Of a DNA stretch of 64,000 bases, positions 35,325 to 47,038 are shown one piece after another (position 1 is the first letter of the stretch; each line of letters opens with the position of its first letter). The notes beneath the pieces were generated by a model. It had not been told where the DNA came from. It saw only the letters and a list, made by a program, of their open reading frames with translations, and made no database searches. This stretch comes from Orobanche coerulescens (taxonomy: Eukaryota; Streptophyta; Magnoliopsida; Lamiales; Orobanchaceae): the NCBI GenBank assembly GCA_033398695.1, contig CM065802.1, forward strand, positions 81,268,096 to 81,332,095, written 5' to 3'. A program made the translations under genes and the position numbers.

Positions 35325-38300
35325 TTATACAAGAATGTTTAAGTACGTAAAAATAAAAATTACAAGTAAGGAAAAAAATATAAAAAGGTCATCTCGCCTC
35401 TTCCTCTCGCCTCTGCGAACAGTGCCGCTTGGTGTCCGAATGGTTTGGCTCCAATGGGTCTTACCTTGACCGGAGCAAGGCCATACTTCCTTTTCACCAC
35501 TAGGGCTGCGAAGTCCGCTCCTCCCGCGATCCGAATTTGTTTTCAAGGCACTCGCTTGATTTCCTCCCGTAGTTTTAGTTCATCAAGTTCACCATCCATG
35601 GACCGGTGCTTCTTCACTCTGAATTTAGGGATCATGGGAAAAGCTTTTGATCTTTGCGTGCTTCTTTAGGATAGCCCAAAGCTTGGGATGAACTGCTCCA
35701 TCCAGCTTGATGAAAATCTCCTGTGGGGAGAGTTTGTCATCCTGAAGAAGTTCCCAGGACATAAAAGTCTCGATAAACTTCTTCCTAGCAGCTCCCCAAA
35801 ATTCAATAGCTTCAAGTGGGCGAAATCTTCCACATACCATAGCTCCAGACCTTCCCACTCAAGAGTAGGTTCAAGCCGCCTCCGGTCCTTCGCGCTTCCC
35901 TTCAGCCGGGTCACCTTGTCTTCTTCTTCTACAGGTTCCTTCCTCTTCAGCTAGATGGTCCTTCAAGCCGGGAACATCCCGCTTTTTCTTACTTCGAATT
36001 CTCTCCCTTCCCCGAATCCTCTCTTCCCCCTTTTTGCCAAAGATCAATGAGGGTTGTTAATTGTTGCTCCATGCGGCTCATCCAAATACCATGCCAAAAG
36101 GCATTCTCATTTGTAGGAGGAGGAGGCCGAGGATCTCGACTTTGCGGCAAGGTATCAATCTTGGCATTTATCTCGTTGAAGGTCGGGAGTGACTGTGTTG
36201 ACAGCAGCCTCCCAAGGGTGTCTCTCGACAATCCGCTTGATCACCGTCATGTTGGGAGATAATCGAGCCGATGGGGAGTGTTCTCCGAGCCTTCAAGAAG
36301 GGAGCCACTGACCGCAGGCTCTGTCACAGCAGGAGGCCGATAGAGTCTTCTCGGGGTGCCCGACCTTGAGTCCTCTGCGCCTCTGCATCTAGCCGTGTAC
36401 CGGGAGGCACAACAATCCTATCTGCAGCCTTCGTTGGTAGGCTCTGGCTCCTTCTCCGGCTCCTTTTCTCTTTCTTCCTCTTTCCCTTCTTCTTCATCGA
36501 TTTCTTTTTCTTTCTCCTCATCTTTTTCTCTCTCTTCTCCAGCCGCCACACCAGCTCCTCCTTCACCTCCATCATCATGATCATTATCATCATCATCCTT
36601 AGCATCATCTTTTTCCTTCTCTCCTTCATCATCATCATCATCCTTATTTTCTTCTTCTTTTTCTTGCTCCACTTCTTCTCCTTCTTCTTCATCTTCCTCA
36701 TCTTCCACTTCTTCTGTTTTTTCAATTTCCTCTGTCTCCTTTTCAACTGGTATGTTTTCTTCTTGTTCTTCTTTTGCTTCTTCATCCTCCTCAACTAAAT
36801 TGATAATTTCATTCTCTTCATCAACTTCCTCTATCCTAATCTCCTTTTCTTCTTTCTCTTCCTCCTCTTCTCCAAAAGTACCATCAAAAACACTCAACAT
36901 TATAGAATGGATAAAATGGTCCATGTTAGTCTCAAAGTGGGACATGAACCAGTTATCCTGGAGGAGTAAGGTTAAGTCTGACTCCTTGCAAAAATCAGTC
37001 AGGACATCCTCCGTGGCTTGGGGGTAATCCCAACCACTAGTTTCAATAAAAATTTGAAAATTTGAAAAGGACATGGTTTTAAGAGTTTTCCACTCCTTAA
37101 AAATATTGACAAAAGAATGTTTTTCTGCTTGTGGCTTGACAAGCTGTAGTTGTTCTATGGAAAGATTAAAAGTGTTGTTTTCCAAAAGATTGAATGAGTA
37201 GTCTGCTTGTGGATAGATATCACAAGACCTGCTTCCTCTTCTTCGGTCATGTATACGGGAGGAGTAATGACAGTACAATTCTTGTTTCGGTGCCAGGGGC
37301 AGCAAGTCTGGGTGAGCTGAGATCGAATCGTGGATCGGCATGATGTTCAGCCGATCTCCTTCATCAATCGCAGCCTTCCTTGGCCTCTTTGGAGAGGGTT
37401 CGTGTGATGACCGCAGTTGGAAGGTCCTTCGGGGCTGGTCCCCTTCTCTTGAAACGGATGGCGATTGAGTATCATCGACTCATGCTCGGACTCGATCAGC
37501 CTCCGACTCACCGCAGTTGGTCCGAGTCTGTCGGATCGTACTTGGGCAATAGCTTGAGTCCGGTAAGTCCTTCAATATCCTGGGCCGCCTCCCGTGACTC
37601 CAACCTTTTTCTTATCATGGTCCATATGACCTAACCTCTTGTTCGGGTGGAAAGGGTCAATGTTCCCCTTGGCCACTCCAGTCCGCTCCAAGAACCAACT
37701 AAGATGCGTTCCGAACGCCAACTTAGTCTTGAACTTCTTCTCTCCCTCGAGCCATTCGACCTTGTTCACTTCACGAACAAGTTGCCTGAAAATGTAATCG
37801 GCCCAGTCTACTTCCTCTCGCTGAATTAGCGCACCCAATACCATGAACTTTGAGGATGATAGTTGGTCATAGCTTCCTGCCATTCCCATGACTATTTTAT
37901 TTGTGATGTCCAGAGCGACTCGGTAAACTCTTTTCAACTCATTCCTTTTCGCCGTAAACTTCAACTTCTCCGGGACATTTTCAAGCTTAATTGTCTTCCA
38001 TGTCTCGGCGGGTGATTGTTTGAGTGCTTCGACCGCCAAACCGCTATTTTTCATCCCGAATACAGAGCGAATCTTCTCTCAGATCGATGGTGACTTGCAC
38101 TCCACCGACCGTGCTCAATCCGGTGCTGAATTAGGTACGCTGCTATGGTAAAATTCAACCACGTCTTCTTTGAACAAGTGTTGAGGGTTGATTTCAAGAA
38201 ACGGGTAGATGCCGTCAGTTTCATCGCTCGGATTAAGTCGAGCATATCAAAGTCGTCTAGATTCGCTTCCAAGAATCCTCGAAATCGACGACCATGGAAA

Positions 38301-38350
38301 AGATAACCTGGTCCTTCATCGCCTTTAAGTTTGCTCCACAATGATGCCAT
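35325..38350 (-). pseudogene. Sirevirus extra ORF region (env-like position), frameshifted
   Basis: Minus-strand reading frames in order: 38350-38051 (M-A-S-L-W-S-K-L-K-G-D..F-H-G-R-R-F-R-G-F-L), 38054-37572 (W-K-T-I-K-L-E-N-V-P-E-K-L; G-T-H-L-S-W-F-L-E-R-T), 37341-36418, 36231-35989 and 35914-35625. They read as one protein broken by small frameshifts. A long acidic Glu/Asp/Lys tract (about 36440-36880, ~140 residues) sits in the middle. The place, between RNase H and the 3' LTR, is where Sireviruses carry their env-like ORF. I see no convincing signal peptide or membrane helix, so the function is unknown. K-rich and S/F-rich ORFs over the acidic tract in other frames are artefacts. Confidence 0.6.
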
Positions 38351-38880
38351 TTCGCAAAAAGATTTTAGGATTTAGTGTGTATTTTGCTCAGAATTTTTGT
38401 GGTTTCAAAGCGTAAAGAGGAAAGTGAAAGGGTTTTCTTCCTTATAAAGAAGATGAAGTGACGTTTGGATTAGTTTATTATAAGTTTAAACGGTACGCCT
38501 TTTCATATTCTTTTGAATTTCAAATTTGAATCGGTGGCCCCAAAGAATTGACGGTTGATTCTCGATTGCCACCGTAGAGGTTAATTAAATGGGCGTGTGA
38601 CGCGTGTATTTAAAATTGCCATTGGCTTATAAAATGTATTTTTAAATGCTATTTCTTAAGCCAAAGTTATATTATAAATATGGCGATAAAGTTGAAAATT
38701 AGAGATCAGTTTAGAGAACTTAGCCGGGTCCGATTCGCTGACCGTTGACCGCTCTGCTACAGTGAGTTTGACTTCTCGCCCGGTACTGCATGACTAAGTT
38801 GCTTTGACCGCCTTCGTCTTCTCGCCCGCATCGCCTTAGCCGATTCTCGGGGTTCGCCCTTCCTTCAACTTGCTTCGTAA

Positions 38881-40138
38881 CTAGATTCCCAATCTAGTAA
38901 TCCAAGATCTCGCTAGCTCTAGGAATCTCTCTCGGCAGGGTTTGGTGAAGATGTCACTATTTGGTAGTCTGGCCGACTCTTTCAACTCTAACCCTTTGTT
39001 AAGCACGTGGTCTCGAATGAAATGGTGCTTAACGTCAATGTGCTTCGCCCTTGAGTGCAAAACCGGATTGTTGGTTATTGCAATAGCACTATTGTTGTCA
39101 CACCATATAGGAACTTCGTTGGCAATAATATTGTAGTCCCTTAATTGTTGTCCGATCCATAGGATCTCAGGCACAACTACCCGCAGCTAGGTATTCGACT
39201 CAGAGTGGAGATAGAGTTAGAAACTCCGCTTCTTGCTAAACCAGGATATCGACCGGTTCCTAGGAATTGCACGCCCACTAGTGCTCTTCCCGTTGATTTT
39301 GCATCCGGCGAAATCCGCATCCGAGTATCCCGATAGCTCGAAGTTGTCATCCTTGGGGTACCATAGTCCAACATTAATGGTAGACTTTAGGTACTTAATT
39401 ATTCTCTCCGCATCTAGGTGTGATTGCTTCGGCTTGATGGAATCTTGCACAAACTCCAACCGCATATGATATGTCCGGCTCGCTTGCGCTAGGTACGTAA
39501 GAGATCCGATGAGTCCTCTCAGTGGGTTGAGTCAACCGATATTCCCGCCTCGTCGCATCCAGTGAGTACTTGTGCTCATTGGAATTCTTGCGAGTTGGGC
39601 CGATTCCATTCCATATCTTTTGATGAGATCTCGGTATACTTTGCACGGTTGATGAAAATTCCTTTTTCCATCTCGCTTAACTTGTAATCCGAGAAAGAAG
39701 TTAAGCTTTCCCATCATACTCATCTCGAATTCTCCTTGCATGAGGTTGGAGAATTTCTCACATAGTTCTGGATTGGTTGACCCGAATATGATGTCATCCA
39801 CATAAATCGAACTATTAGAATGTGGCCTTCGTGCTCCACTCTAAATAGGGTCTTGTCCACTTTTCCTTTGCAAAATCCATTTTTCTCAAGAAACACAGAT
39901 GTGTTTCATACCATGCTCTCGGTGCTTGCTTGAGTCCATACAGAGCTTTTAATGACTTATAGACTTTGTCTCCTTTGACAAAACTCCGGGGTTGCTCTAC
40001 ATAGACTTCTTCTTCTAGGATTCCATTTAGAAACGCACTTTTCACATCCATCCGGTAGACTTCAAAATCCTTGAATGCAAGATATGCGAGGAATAGTCGA
40101 TGGCTTCTAATCTTGCAACAGTGCATAAGTTTCATCAA
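38881..40138 (-). pseudogene. Copia RT and RNase H, fragmented
   Basis: Pieces in several frames: [13 protein letters not shown] and [14 protein letters not shown] at 40138-39900; D-D-I-I-F-G-S-T-N near 39790; F-F-L-G-L-Q-V near 39690; RNase H with W-C-D-N-N-S-A-I-A-I, H-S-R-A-K-H-I-D-V-K-H-H-F-I-R-D-H and the end I-F-T-K-P at 39174-38881. At least four frameshifts. Upstream RT (40140-41100) is too broken to follow in one frame. Confidence 0.85.
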
Positions 40139-41116
40139 AATCTATTCCCTCACATTGTGCATATCCTTTTGCTACGAAGTCCTGCTTTATTCCTAACAAG
40201 CTCCGTCTTCATCACTCTTGTTTTTATACACCCATTTGGTGCCAATAACTTTCTTGTGATTAGGTCTGCATGCTAGTTCCCAAACATTGTTTCTCTCCAT
40301 CTCGCTCCAATTCCTCTTGCATGGCATTAATCCATGAATAATCTTCCAGGCTTGTTCATTGTCTTGGGTTCAATTTGTGACATGAAACATGAGAACATCG
40401 CCATTCCCGCCGGTAGAGTTGATCTGTCTTGTCTTGACTCCATCGACCAACTTTCCGATAATTTGCTGAATTGGATGATCCTTGAGCCATTTGGGGATCT
40501 CGCCCTCTTCTCGGGTTTGTTTCTGTTGGATTGCTCGTGGTTATCTCATCTGCTGGATTCTCGTTCGCAATCGATCGCCATACGGCCTTGTCATCTGCAG
40601 CTTGGTTCTGATCGCAGATGAGTCTTTGTCGCCTCATTGGTCTTTCAAAGAAGAATCGGATCGGATAGGTTTGGTGATCCTGTCGATCTGCATTGGGTCT
40701 TCATCACCGCATTGGGTCATCAGCCGATCTGCAGTGAGTCCACCATTCCAGTGTCATGTACAATGACTTCTTCAAGGGTTGCCGACTTGAGCTTGTTCTC
40801 AATTTGCTCAAGTTGTTTCGTACTCAAAGAGATTCATCAAAAACAACATGGGGTGTTTCCTCCACAACTAAGGTTCTTTGTTGAAAACTCTATATGCCTT
40901 GCTTCTTTGGGAATATCCCATAAATAGACCATCATCAGCTTTAGCATCAAAGGCATTTAGTCAGTGTTTTACCGTTGTTGTGGATGAAACACTTACAACC
41001 AAAAACATGAAAGTAAGCAACGGTAGGAGTTCTATTATTCCAAACCTCATAGGGAGTTTTGCCATGTCTCCCTACTATCATACTCCTGCTCGGGTGTGAC
41101 AGTCATGTGTTGACCT

Positions 41117-41956
41117 TCAGAACCTCTTGAACCTCTGTAGGTCCGCTTCGCAATCATGGACCTTCTTTGCTTCCTTCAGGGTTCTGTTCCTTCTTTCGGA
41201 ACACCATTCTGTGGGCGTCTGGCTGCCGGAGAGCTCATGCTGGATCCCATTCTGATCGCTGAAATCAGTTATCGCCTTGTTGAGAAACTCTCCTCCTCTA
41301 TCTGATCTGATCTTGATTATGGAGAGGGATTTCTCATTCTGGATCCTTCTCAGCAGCTCAGGTAACTTGGTCAAGGTTTCACTTTTCTTGTATAGAAAAA
41401 TGATCCAAGTGTACCTTGAATAATCATCCACAATCACAAGGGCATGCTTTCTGCCGCTCAAAGTCCTTGGCTTGATAGGACCAAATAGATCCATGTGGAG
41501 TAGATCTAAGATCCTTGTTGTGAGTGTTGTAGGCTGCACTGGCTTGAACGACGCCTTAGTCTGCTTTCCCTTCTGACATGCATCACAGAGTGCTTCCTTC
41601 TTGAATGCTTCATTTGGAAGTCCTCTGACCAGCTTCTGAGAGCTAATCTTGTTGATGGCTTTGAAGTTCAGGTGACATAGTCTTTTGTGCCACAGCCAAC
41701 CATTCTTAGCTACAGTCTTGGATAGAAAACAGGAGTTAGGTGTTCCTGTGTTCCAATCAATCATGTATACATCTCTTCTTCGGAAACCTTGTAGCTTTAT
41801 TTCTCCAGATAAGATGTCTATTACCATACACTTCAAGATGGTGAAGACTACTAGATTCTTCTCATCGCAGAACTGGCTTATGCTCAGGAGGTTGTATTTG
41901 AGACCTTTGACATAATGAACTTTGGATATTACAATGTTTCCTCGGTGCGGCTCCAA
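41117..41956 (-). pseudogene. Copia integrase
   Basis: 279-codon frame. The zinc-binding part shows W-H-K-R-L-C-H-L-N and C-D-A-C-Q-K-G-K. The core shows L-H-M-D-L-F-G-P, then R-S-D-R-G-G-E-F, then a damaged N-G-V segment before S-E-R-R-N-R-T-L. These cover the D, D and E positions. The frame ends shortly after, again by frameshift. Confidence 0.87.
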
Positions 41957-42144
41957 AGCCTTTTGTCCTGTCCTCTAGAGCTATCTCCAAAGGTTACATC
42001 GGGACCTCTTTCTTTGATATATTTGGTCAGCATCTTCTTGTTCCCGGTCATGTGCCTTGAGCATCCAGAGTCTACAAACCACTCTTCACCTCCAAAATTT
42101 GCGCTTGAGGAGATGTGGTTGTAGTCCTTCCACCTCTTCTGCAA
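41929..42144 (-). pseudogene. Copia aspartic protease fragment
   Basis: W-F-V-D-S-G-C-S-R-H-M-T-G-N, the active site of copia proteases, then V-T-F-G-D. It joins the integrase frame after a shift near 41940. The upstream 42145-42500 is a Pro/Arg/Asn-rich linker. Confidence 0.85.
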
Positions 42145-43047
42145 TTAAACAAGCAGAGATTTAGGTACCCAAATTTGTGTGGGTCCTTTGGGGTTAGTGG
42201 GTTTCCTGGAGAATTGATTTCTCCTTGCATTATAAGAATTATTATTATAACCCTTAAAAGGTGCCTGTGGTCGAGGTCTAAATCTCCTGGTTGGATTGTA
42301 TACCGGATATTCCTCAAAATAGTGTGGGCCATTTCTAAATCTAGGCTGAGACCATTTGTTAAACCTTTGTGGTCTCCACACTTGTTCGTTTTGGTAATTT
42401 GGATAACCTTGAGGTTTCCATCTGCCCCTCCCATTATGAAATCTATTTTTAGGGAGTTGTTGGTAATAGTGGGCATGTTGTCTGCTTTTGCCGCTTTGCC
42501 ATCGCTAGTCGCTGTCTAGGTGTCATGCAGTGTAACTCGATTGCAGCTTCAGACGTTTGACTTTGTCACTGCTTTTGAAAATCGGTTTATGCAGCTCGTG
42601 ATCGAGACCATTGTTTCTCCTTGATGAAAGTGGTTTTAGAACTAGAGGGAGTGTGGGGATCATATCCAAGGCCCGATCTGAATATAGTGGCCTCTTGTTA
42701 GTACACAATTCGTCCGGGGTTAACGACGCTTTCGGGGAGGTTATTTCCTGCTTTGAGTTTTATTTATTCGTGCCTTAGTAAACTCGGCTTTGGCATGAGC
42801 AAGTGCGGTGACTTTTCTTTAAGTAAAATATTTAGCCGGTCTATCTCAAGTATTGGCACTTGCTCAGTTTTTAAAATCACCGTATTTGTCTCGGTCTTAT
42901 TTAAATCTAGATGAGTTTTTCAAAATCATTTTTCACCGCCTATTCTCATCTTGCGTCTTCTCTCATTGACATGACTTGATGTGCAGATTTAAGTGTTTCA
43001 AAATCTTTGAATAATTGATTTACCGATTCATGTAAATCCATATATTG

Positions 43048-44098
43048 CTACATGGCTGAGCTATTATCCGACCCGGTAGGTTTAGAGGTTACCTCTTCAT
43101 CAGCCAAGATTGCCATCGTGCAATCATATTCCTCGTCGTCATCGTAAAAGAAGCCGCCGCTTGATTCGACATGCTCCTGGTCTTCTCCGATGAGAGCTTT
43201 TCTTCTGTCTTCCTTTCTGGCCACCTCCTTTTTGGTTTCATCCTTCTTGAGCTCGGGACAATCCATTTGGATGTGTCCTATCTTGTGGCAGTTGTAACAT
43301 TCAACTTTCCAGCTTCCAGCTTTCTGGTTTCTTCTGGGATTCTCCTTGTAGTTTTTCTTATACTTGGAGTAGTTTTTCCTGAAGTTACTGAATCTTTGCA
43401 TGATGAAAGCCATTTCCTCCTCAAAGTCTAGCGGATTTGGAGGTTTCACATCGGACATGCTCTTAGCAGGGGACTCGGCTGCAAATGCGATTCCCTTCTC
43501 TGCAGGCTCAGTCGAGGATGAACTCGGAAGTTCGAACTCGTAAGCCTTCAGATCAGAGAATAGCTCCTGAATCTTTATCTTATTCAGGTCTTTGGACTCT
43601 CTCATAGCTACAGCCTTCATGCTCCATTCTGGATTTAGAGATCTGAGGACCTTGAGTGCCATTTCCCTGTTGCCATAAGTCTTGCCCAGGGAGTTGATTT
43701 CATTGATAATCTCAGTGAACCTTGTGTCCACTTGGTCTATTGATTCTCCATTTTTCATTTTAAAGTTGTCAAACTTTTGGATAGCTATTGACAACTTGTT
43801 CTCCTTGATCAGCTCCGTTCCTTCACACATTAGAGCTAATGTGTCCCATATCTCTTTGGCATTCTTACAATTTTTGATCTTGACCATTGTGGATTTGTCA
43901 AGAGTTTGGTACAGACATCTCCGGCCCTGTTGTCAAGATTGGCCACTTTCTCTCTTCGGGGTCACCGGTTCTCTTCTTAGGAATTTTTCGGCCTCCCAGT
44001 GCGATTTCCTCGGGCGTGTTGTCCTTCTCGAAAATGAATGGACCATCTTCAATGATGCACCACATGTCGTCATGGATTGAAGATAAATGTGCCTGCAT
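43048..44098 (-). pseudogene. Copia gag (UBN2-type), one frameshift
   Basis: N-terminal piece 44098-43898 (M-Q-A-H-L-S-S-I-H-D-D-M-W). The main frame 43887-43048 has the UBN2 gag domain (A-K-E-I-W-D-T-L; I-D-Q-V-D-T-R-F; L-R-S-L-N-P-E-W), a single zinc knuckle C-Y-N-C-H-K-I-G-H-I-Q-M-D-C and an acidic C-terminus. The two pieces differ by one frame. Confidence 0.87.
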
Positions 44099-44227
44099 TC
44101 TTATCTTCCGGAGATCATACTCGTCAACCGAAAAGACAGTAGTCTAGAGTGCACGTGTTCCATTATAACGTGAGAGATAAGATATATATCTTAATAGATC
44201 CGGGTTCGTAAAAAAATGAACCAACCT

Positions 44228-44239
44228 CTCTCGATACCA
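44228..44239 (-). promoter_or_regulatory. Primer binding site, copia element
   Basis: TGGTATCGAGAG on the minus strand, two bases inside the 5' LTR; initiator-Met tRNA type. Confidence 0.8.
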
Positions 44240-44241
44240 CT

Positions 44242-45621
44242 TGTAGGTCACAAGTCGTCCGAAACAAGTCTAGAGGGGGTGAATAGACTTGTTGAAACTC
44301 TTGAACTCTTTTTCTCGAAGAGTGAGTTTCTTCGGTGATGATCAAACAAATGACTAGGAGTCGTTTGTTCTTGGATATGTGCGGAAGTCACCGATGACGA
44401 ATATATATATTAACTTAATGAAACACTTAACAATGGATGCAAAGGCTTAGAGTATGATGCGGTAAGAAACAAGAATAACACAGGCGGTTTATAGTGGTCT
44501 CGGAGGTGGGGTAATCCTCTACTAATCCACTTTTCTCCAAACCGATTGGAGATGAATTCACTATAATTCTCAACCGGTGATAAATATTACGGTGATTCAC
44601 TACACACTACAACAAACTTCCAACCGGTGGAATTCCGTGCCGTTGTACACAAACTTGATCGCCTTGCACCTCTTGATCCGCGATCCTCGGATGCCTTTGA
44701 TCTGCTACTTCAACCAAAGAAGTACCCTTACTCAAGATTTAAAGACAAGAGTGTTTGTCTTCTCCAACTAAAGAGCTTCCTTGAATATGAACTTTTGGAT
44801 CTGCTCTTTTTCTCGATGCTATTTGTTTGCTTAGGATTGCTTTGTTTGCTTTGATCGCTTAGAGTATAAGTTCGCACCGGTAGTTGCTCAGTTTCAAATC
44901 TCTGGATATATATATAGATCACGATCTCTGAGCTTCTTCCTTGTAGCCGTTGCAAATCTGAACAAATCAGTCCGTTGGAGAGAGACTTCATTGTTTAATC
45001 TTTTCTGAACGTTGCAAGGCTGGATTCCCATTATTTAATTTCATCTTCCGACCGTTGTGATGACTTCTGCATGTGAGCGCCGAATCTTTTGAATATAAAG
45101 GATGATTTAAATAAATCATATCTCTTGCGGGAATTACTCCAATTTGTCCCTTCACGTTGCATGTGAGCTTTCCGTAATATTTGACTTTTCAAAGCATGCT
45201 GACGTGGACTTGGAGTACTAGGCTGTAGTTGAGTAGACTGATGTGCAGCTTACTTCTCTGCAGGTAAGTCGTCTCATTTACCAGATAATGTTTGAGACTT
45301 GTCTGGTCGTGACTTCCCCGAGGTTCCTACCGCACCTGGTCAAACTTCTCCGATAAATTTTAGTTGACCAGGCTACTCGATTGAGTCGGTACTTCTCTGA
45401 TAGACTAGACTGTACTTTAGTACTTAGCCGATTTTCAGCCTAACTAACTTTGGCCTACAGAAGATACTCATTTGGTTCTTCTTTACATTTTGCCAATTTT
45501 ATACTTAACACATTTTGGCCTATGGAAGATACTCATTTGGTTCTTCCTTACATTTCGCCAATAAATAAACATTTGATTTTAAATTAATGACATCATCAAA
45601 ATCTAACAAGTATTCCTAACA
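44242..45621 (-). repeat. 5' LTR of copia element
   Basis: 1,380 bp, partner of 33804-35165. Long identical runs alternate with small clusters of changes at CNG-like sites. Confidence 0.92.
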
Positions 45622-45626
45622 CTCTT
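45622..45626. repeat. Target-site duplication CTCTT (right), copia element
   Basis: Partner of 33799-33803; the RT frame of element A resumes here. Confidence 0.95.
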
Positions 45627-46422
45627 AGATCAACTTTAGGGAGCTTCAGTATTTTCCAAGATCAATTTAAGGTGCGGGTATCATCAGTTGCGAATTCGAG
45701 AGTCGGATATCGCGAGGACGGCGTTTCGAACACGCTATGGACATTACGAGTTTGTGGTGATGCCGTTTGGATTAACTAATGCACCTGCTGTATTCATGGA
45801 GTTGATGAACCGAGTTTTCATCGACTATTTAGACCGGTTTCTGGTTATTTTCATAGACGACATTTTGATTTATTCTCGTGACCGAGAGGAGCACGAATTT
45901 CACCTTCATCAGATTCTCGGCGTGTTAAGACGAGAGCAACTCTATGGAAAGTTCTCCAAATGTGAGTTCTGGATGTCCGAACTGATGTTTCTCGGACATG
46001 TGATTTCATCAGACGGAGTACATGTCGATCCTCAGAAGACGGAGGCTATCCGAGATTGGCAACCTCCGAAGAATGTTAAGGAAATCCGAAGCATTCTCGG
46101 ATTAGCTGGTTATTATCGACGATTTGTGGAAGGATTTTCTAAAATCGCTCAACCTATGACGAACCTTTTGCGGAAGGATAAGAAATACACGTGGTCTGAT
46201 GCGTGTCAACAGAGTTTTGAGGAACTCAAGAGTCGGTTAATTTCAGCACCTGTCCTTTCCTTGCCACAAGGGACGGAAGGATTTGTTGTTTATAGTGACG
46301 CATCCGGACACGGTCTCGGATGTGTACTGATACAGAATTGGAAAGTGATTGCTTATGCCTCGCGACAACTGAGGCCTTATGAGATCAATTATCCGACCCA
46401 CGACCTGGAGCTAGTGGCCATG

Positions 46423-46427
46423 GTATT
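46423..46427. repeat. Target-site duplication GTATT (left), LOG-carrying element
   Basis: GTATT before TGATAAGTGTCAG; repeated at 52949-52953. Removing one copy and the insert restores the reading M-V-F-A-L-K-I-W in element A RNase H. Confidence 0.97.
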
Positions 46428-46816
46428 TGATAAGTGTCAGTTTTATACACTTATCTATGGTTTGTATCAATAAATATCACCCATAATTGAGCAAGTCTAC
46501 TCGTTTTTTGCTTTTAATTAATTAGTTTTTAATAATTTTATTTTTATCGGATGATGATGTAAATCTAGTCTTAATCGGATTGAATAACTGATTTACTCAA
46601 GAAATAACATGTTTATAAAATATTCTATTTGTTGAATTTTAATATATTCATGTTGTAGGGCTTTCCGAGACGAATTCGGCAGTCTTTCCGGATTCAAAAT
46701 CAGAGTTATATATCAAAAGTTATCATCCGAAGAAGATTTGGGGCAAAAACTCAAAGTCTGAGAAATTCTGGGCTGAAAACGTAACTCTCAAAGCAACCAG
46801 TGAGCAAATTGACGAA

Positions 46817-46905
46817 GCCAAGTTACGGCCGTAACTACTGAATGTTACGGCCATAAGCCGTCCAAGTTACGGCCGTAACTACTGAATGTTACGACCGTAA
46901 CTCTT
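46817..46905. repeat. GTTACGGCCGTAAC palindrome array
   Basis: Five palindromic or half-palindromic units in ~90 bp: GTTACGGCCGTAAC twice, plus variants with one changed base, spaced by TACTGAAT and GCCGTCCAA. The 3' LTR copy (51741-51830) has changes at different units, so each LTR retains intact ones. Confidence 0.92.
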
Positions 46906-47030
46906 GACAGATTGTGATCATTTGTCTAATTTTTTTTATACTTTTTGTGTATTATTGAGGGCATGGCTGGCATTGATCCGATCTATTGTAATAATGCTGG
47001 AGTTTTGGAGCTATTAGATGACTTTAAGTG

Positions 47031-47038
47031 TATAAATA
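47031..47038 (+). promoter_or_regulatory. TATA box, 5' LTR of LOG-carrying element
   Basis: TATAAATA, ~125 bp downstream of the palindrome array and ~600 bp into the LTR; conserved at 51948-51955 in the 3' LTR. Confidence 0.65.

Larger units (their letters stand above)
33804..45621 (-). mobile_element. Ty1/copia Sirevirus-like retrotransposon with extra 3' ORF region
   Basis: 11,818 bp, minus strand, inserted in the RT of element A. Order in transcription: 5' LTR 44242-45621, primer site TGGTATCGAGAG, gag, protease, integrase, RT/RNase H, a ~3-kb extra ORF region, purine tract, 3' LTR 33804-35165. Integrase before RT makes it copia; the size, large gag and ORF region after RNase H are the Sirevirus (SIRE/Maximus) plan. 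The coding region is broken by many small frameshifts. Confidence 0.88.
45622..46427 (+). pseudogene. Element A RT and RNase H start
   Basis: Continues the frame cut at 33803. An in-frame TAG lies near 45637 (D-Q-L-stop-G-A-S). The RT first catalytic Asp is changed: F-S-K-I-N-L-R for [18 protein letters not shown] is intact near 45855. RNase H begins with [13 protein letters not shown] and reaches L-E-L-V-A-M-V, where the LOG-carrying element has inserted. Confidence 0.92.

Noticed and set aside
36324..36794. Lys/Met-rich 156-codon ORF
   Set aside because: Frame shadow of the acidic tract in the Sirevirus extra ORF.
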